DNA from: JBAYGJ01 sp041649335
GTDB lineage: Bacteria; Patescibacteriota; Patescibacteriia; UBA10025; JAHIVO01
Reading direction: 5' to 3'
Length of the DNA: 58,786 nt
Assembly: GCA_041649335.1 (NCBI GenBank)
Contig: JBAZNF010000004.1
Coordinates: 1 to 58,786 of the forward strand
In this document: positions 56,956-58,786 of the stretch, one piece after another
Layout of the letters: the number at the start of each line of letters is the position of its first letter
Numbering within the stretch: the stretch's first letter is position 1
The notes under the pieces: generated by a model
Database searches by the model: none
Told to the model about the DNA's origin: nothing
The model's input: only the letters and a program-made list of their open reading frames with translations
Made by a program: the position numbers and the translations under genes

Positions 56956-57900
56956 ATGGCTATCCAGGAGCTCCAGGGAAAACACATGCGCTGGATCAAC
57001 CTCACGAACGTGAGGCAAATTTCTGATCCGGAAATTACCTACCTGAAAAAGAACTTCCATTTCCATCCGCTCAACCTGAAAGACTGCCTGATGAACGGCC
57101 AGCGGCCAAAAATTGACGTCTATGACGATTACCTGTTTCTCGTCATGCTGTTCCCGCTGTATAACCGTTCTACCGGCGAAATCTTGTCCGCTGAAATTGA
57201 TTTCTTCGTCAGCCGGGATTACCTGATCATGGTCCATGACAATAAATTGGAGCCGATCGTCCGCCTGTTCAACCACATGAAAAAGACCGGCCGGGACCAG
57301 GAGCGGGATACGTTCCTGAATCGGAACGTCATCCTCGTCATCCACGACCTTCTGAATATGCTGCTCCAGCACTGCGTGCCCATGCTGGACAACATCAGCC
57401 TAGACATCCACCAATCGGAAAAGAAAATATTCCGCGGGAAGGAAAAAGAGATGGTCGGCGCCATCCTGGCCGCCCGCCGTAACATCGTCAACTTCCGCAG
57501 AATCATGCAAGCCCACAAGAACATCCTGAAAAAACTCAGCCACGCCAACCGCGCTTTGAGCCTATACCCGGCGGAAAAGGCAGACATATACTTTAATAAC
57601 CTGATCGACCGGTCCAAGGAAATTTGGGATGCTTTGGACAGTTTCAAGGAATCCATCGAAGCTCTGTATGATACCAATGAGTCGCTGATTTCCTTCAACC
57701 TCAACCAGATCATGAAGCTGTTTACCAGCCTGTCGGTAGTCATCTTCATCCTGACCCTGGTCGCAACGGTCTTTGCCGCCAAACTGCCCAATACGCCGTT
57801 AGTTCATAATACCGGCGGCTTCTGGTGGCTTATCCTCATCGAGATTATTGTCGCTTCGGCAGTCATTGTTGTATTTAAGAAACGCCGCTGGATGGAATAA
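56956..57900 (+). CDS. CorA-family transporter lacking the GMN motif
   Basis: The 314-residue protein has the CorA layout: an N-terminal alpha/beta domain (about 10-110, with KIDVYDDYLFLVMLFPLYN), long helices (about 115-250), then two membrane helices (about 255-276 and 289-307) and a basic end KKRRWME. The loop after the first helix should hold YGMN, which selects magnesium; here it reads VFAAKLPNTPLVHNTGG. An AGGAGG site lies five bases before the ATG. The cation may therefore differ, or the protein may act in another way. The Ig-like gene starts five bases downstream, so they are probably co-transcribed. Confidence 0.85.
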   Translation: MAIQELQGKHMRWINLTNVRQISDPEITYLKKNFHFHPLNLKDCLMNGQRPKIDVYDDYLFLVMLFPLYNRSTGEILSAEIDFFVSRDYLIMVHDNKLEPIVRLFNHMKKTGRDQERDTFLNRNVILVIHDLLNMLLQHCVPMLDNISLDIHQSEKKIFRGKEKEMVGAILAARRNIVNFRRIMQAHKNILKKLSHANRALSLYPAEKADIYFNNLIDRSKEIWDALDSFKESIEALYDTNESLISFNLNQIMKLFTSLSVVIFILTLVATVFAAKLPNTPLVHNTGGFWWLILIEIIVASAVIVVFKKRRWME

Positions 57901-57905
57901 CGCTT

Positions 57906-58352
57906 ATGACCGCCCTTACCACACAAATTGACGTCAGGCAAAAAATCGCCACGCATACCAAATTGACGATCATCATCGGACTGATCACGGCCGGATTTGT
58001 CGGCTTGTCGTTATTCTCCAACGCGTTCCTGGCCGGACCGATTGCCCGCGACATTCCCCCGACAGATGCCTACCCGCCAGCCATCAGTCTCCAGACTCCC
58101 ATCACCGACCGGATGATCAGCGGCATCGTCGTGCTATCCTTCAGCCTTATGGATTATTCCGGCATCAGCCAGGCCACCCTGTCAGTCGACGGGCAAACAC
58201 ATTATATTATCAATACTCCAAACAGCCGATGGAATTATTTATTCAACACAACCACCCTGGCCACCGGCGAACACCAGCTGGCCGTGACGGCTACGGACAA
58301 GGCCGGCAACACGACAGCCATGAAACCTATCTCCTTTATTGTCGCTAATTAA
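57906..58352 (+). CDS. Membrane-anchored Ig-like protein
   Basis: The 148-residue protein has an N-terminal membrane helix (about 18-42) after a short polar start, a Pro-rich linker (about 48-60), and one bacterial Ig-like domain (about 60-147) with SGIVVLSFSLMDYSGISQATLSVDG and GEHQLAVTATDKAGNTT. This is the Bap/Ig fold with the usual DxAGN end. It lies between the CorA-like and Clp genes with gaps of 5 and 1 bases. The domain should face outward. The function is unknown. Confidence 0.75.
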   Translation: MTALTTQIDVRQKIATHTKLTIIIGLITAGFVGLSLFSNAFLAGPIARDIPPTDAYPPAISLQTPITDRMISGIVVLSFSLMDYSGISQATLSVDGQTHYIINTPNSRWNYLFNTTTLATGEHQLAVTATDKAGNTTAMKPISFIVAN

Positions 58353-58353
58353 T

Positions 58354-58786
58354 ATGGAACTAACCTCCTCATCGTCATCAGCCCTTATTCTCATCCTGGC
58401 CGTCGTCGGGTTCATTATTTTTTGGCTGTACCGGGAGAATATCAGGGCCCGAACAAACTTCCGCGTACTCGACCTGTATTCAAAAGATCTGACCCAACTA
58501 GCCCAGCAAGGCAAGCTGGATCCGGTCATCGGACGCGAGCATGAAATCGATCGGGTCATCCAGATCCTTTCGCGCCGGACAAAAAATAATCCGGTCCTGA
58601 TCGGGCAATCCGGCGTTGGGAAAACGGCGATCGTCGAGGGATTGGCTGATGAGATCGCCAAAAAAAACGTCACGCCGTCGCTGATCGGCAAACGGGTACT
58701 GGCATTGGACCTGTCCGGCCTGGTAGCCGGCACGAAATACCGCGGTGAATTCGAAAAGCGCTTGAAATCCCTGGTGGATGAAATTA
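58354..58786 (+). CDS. Membrane-anchored Clp-type AAA ATPase (partial)
   Basis: The first 144 residues are present and the gene continues past the right edge. A membrane helix (about 9-26, ALILILAVVGFIIFWLY) replaces the usual Clp N-domain. The first AAA domain follows, with DPVIGREHEIDRVIQILSRR (about 57-76), Walker A LIGQSGVGKTAIVEGLA (about 82-98) and ALDLSGLVAGTKYRGEFEKRL (about 117-137), as in ClpC and ClpB. The end is missing, so whether it carries a ClpP-binding loop cannot be seen. It would act on proteins at the membrane. It starts one base after the Ig-like gene. Confidence 0.85.
   Translation, partial: MELTSSSSSALILILAVVGFIIFWLYRENIRARTNFRVLDLYSKDLTQLAQQGKLDPVIGREHEIDRVIQILSRRTKNNPVLIGQSGVGKTAIVEGLADEIAKKNVTPSLIGKRVLALDLSGLVAGTKYRGEFEKRLKSLVDEI

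Overview
This window looks like a chromosomal piece of a Patescibacteria (Candidate Phyla Radiation) bacterium, monoderm-like and of moderate GC, using the standard code. The evidence is an archaeal-type UMP kinase in place of the usual bacterial one, a Clp ATPase whose N-domain is replaced by a membrane anchor, a chromosomal TraG/VirD4-like ATPase, CAP-domain surface proteins with C-terminal membrane anchors, a sortase with LPxTG proteins, and many small unknown proteins. No 16S gene or other marker is present, so a finer placement is not possible from this sequence.

Layout. (1) 1-5.2 kb: ribosomal stalk genes rplJ-rplL with an L10-type leader that carries an attenuator, then archaeal-type pyrH, mltG, a mannose-1-phosphate guanylyltransferase and pcm, all on the minus strand. 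(2) 5.3-27.5 kb: a plus-strand surface block. It holds two SipW/TasA-type secreted proteins, a SipW signal peptidase fused to its own secreted lamin-tail domain, an LPITG-anchored protein, a 2088-residue LPETG protein, a 1085-residue LPSTG protein, a class-E/D-like sortase, a single-domain response regulator, CAP proteins and an Ig-like membrane protein. A minus-strand REP-associated transposase sits between the two giant genes and carries REP-like palindromes inside its own reading frame. (3) 27.5-39.3 kb: mostly minus-strand housekeeping and membrane genes (uppP, mutM, CBS protein, ABC-2 exporter, VKOR-like protein, metzincin-like protease, two Nudix hydrolases, MBL-fold hydrolase, EamA transporter, rarA, CYTH protein, CofE-like ligase), many overlapping by 4 bases. 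(4) 39.3-49.0 kb: tRNA-Pro(CGG) behind a folded leader, a small protein, then a purine interconversion block (guaB-purA-purB and a CBS-less guaB paralogue with adenosine deaminase), a PPP-type phosphatase and a lipid kinase. (5) 49.0-58.8 kb: a palindromic AT-rich repeat, a candidate small RNA, tRNA-Gln(CUG) with a disrupted copy beside it, dnaX, a methyltransferase, the TraG-like ATPase, a lipoprotein, a CorA-like transporter and the start of a membrane-anchored Clp ATPase.

The most coherent candidate system is the surface block. A SipW-type peptidase would mature TasA-like fibre proteins and release its own fused lamin-tail domain. The sortase would attach the LPITG, LPETG and LPSTG proteins to peptidoglycan, and the LPITG protein encoded in the fibre operon could link fibres to the wall. 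In a small, probably host-dependent cell this would suit attachment, but that role is inference. The other strong oddities are REP-like palindromes within the transposase that may mobilise them, a tRNA-Gln copy interrupted in the anticodon loop, folded leaders before rplJ, the SipW operon, tRNA-Pro and a 72-residue gene, an adenylosuccinate synthetase-like protein lacking the catalytic histidine, and a CorA-like protein without the GMN motif.
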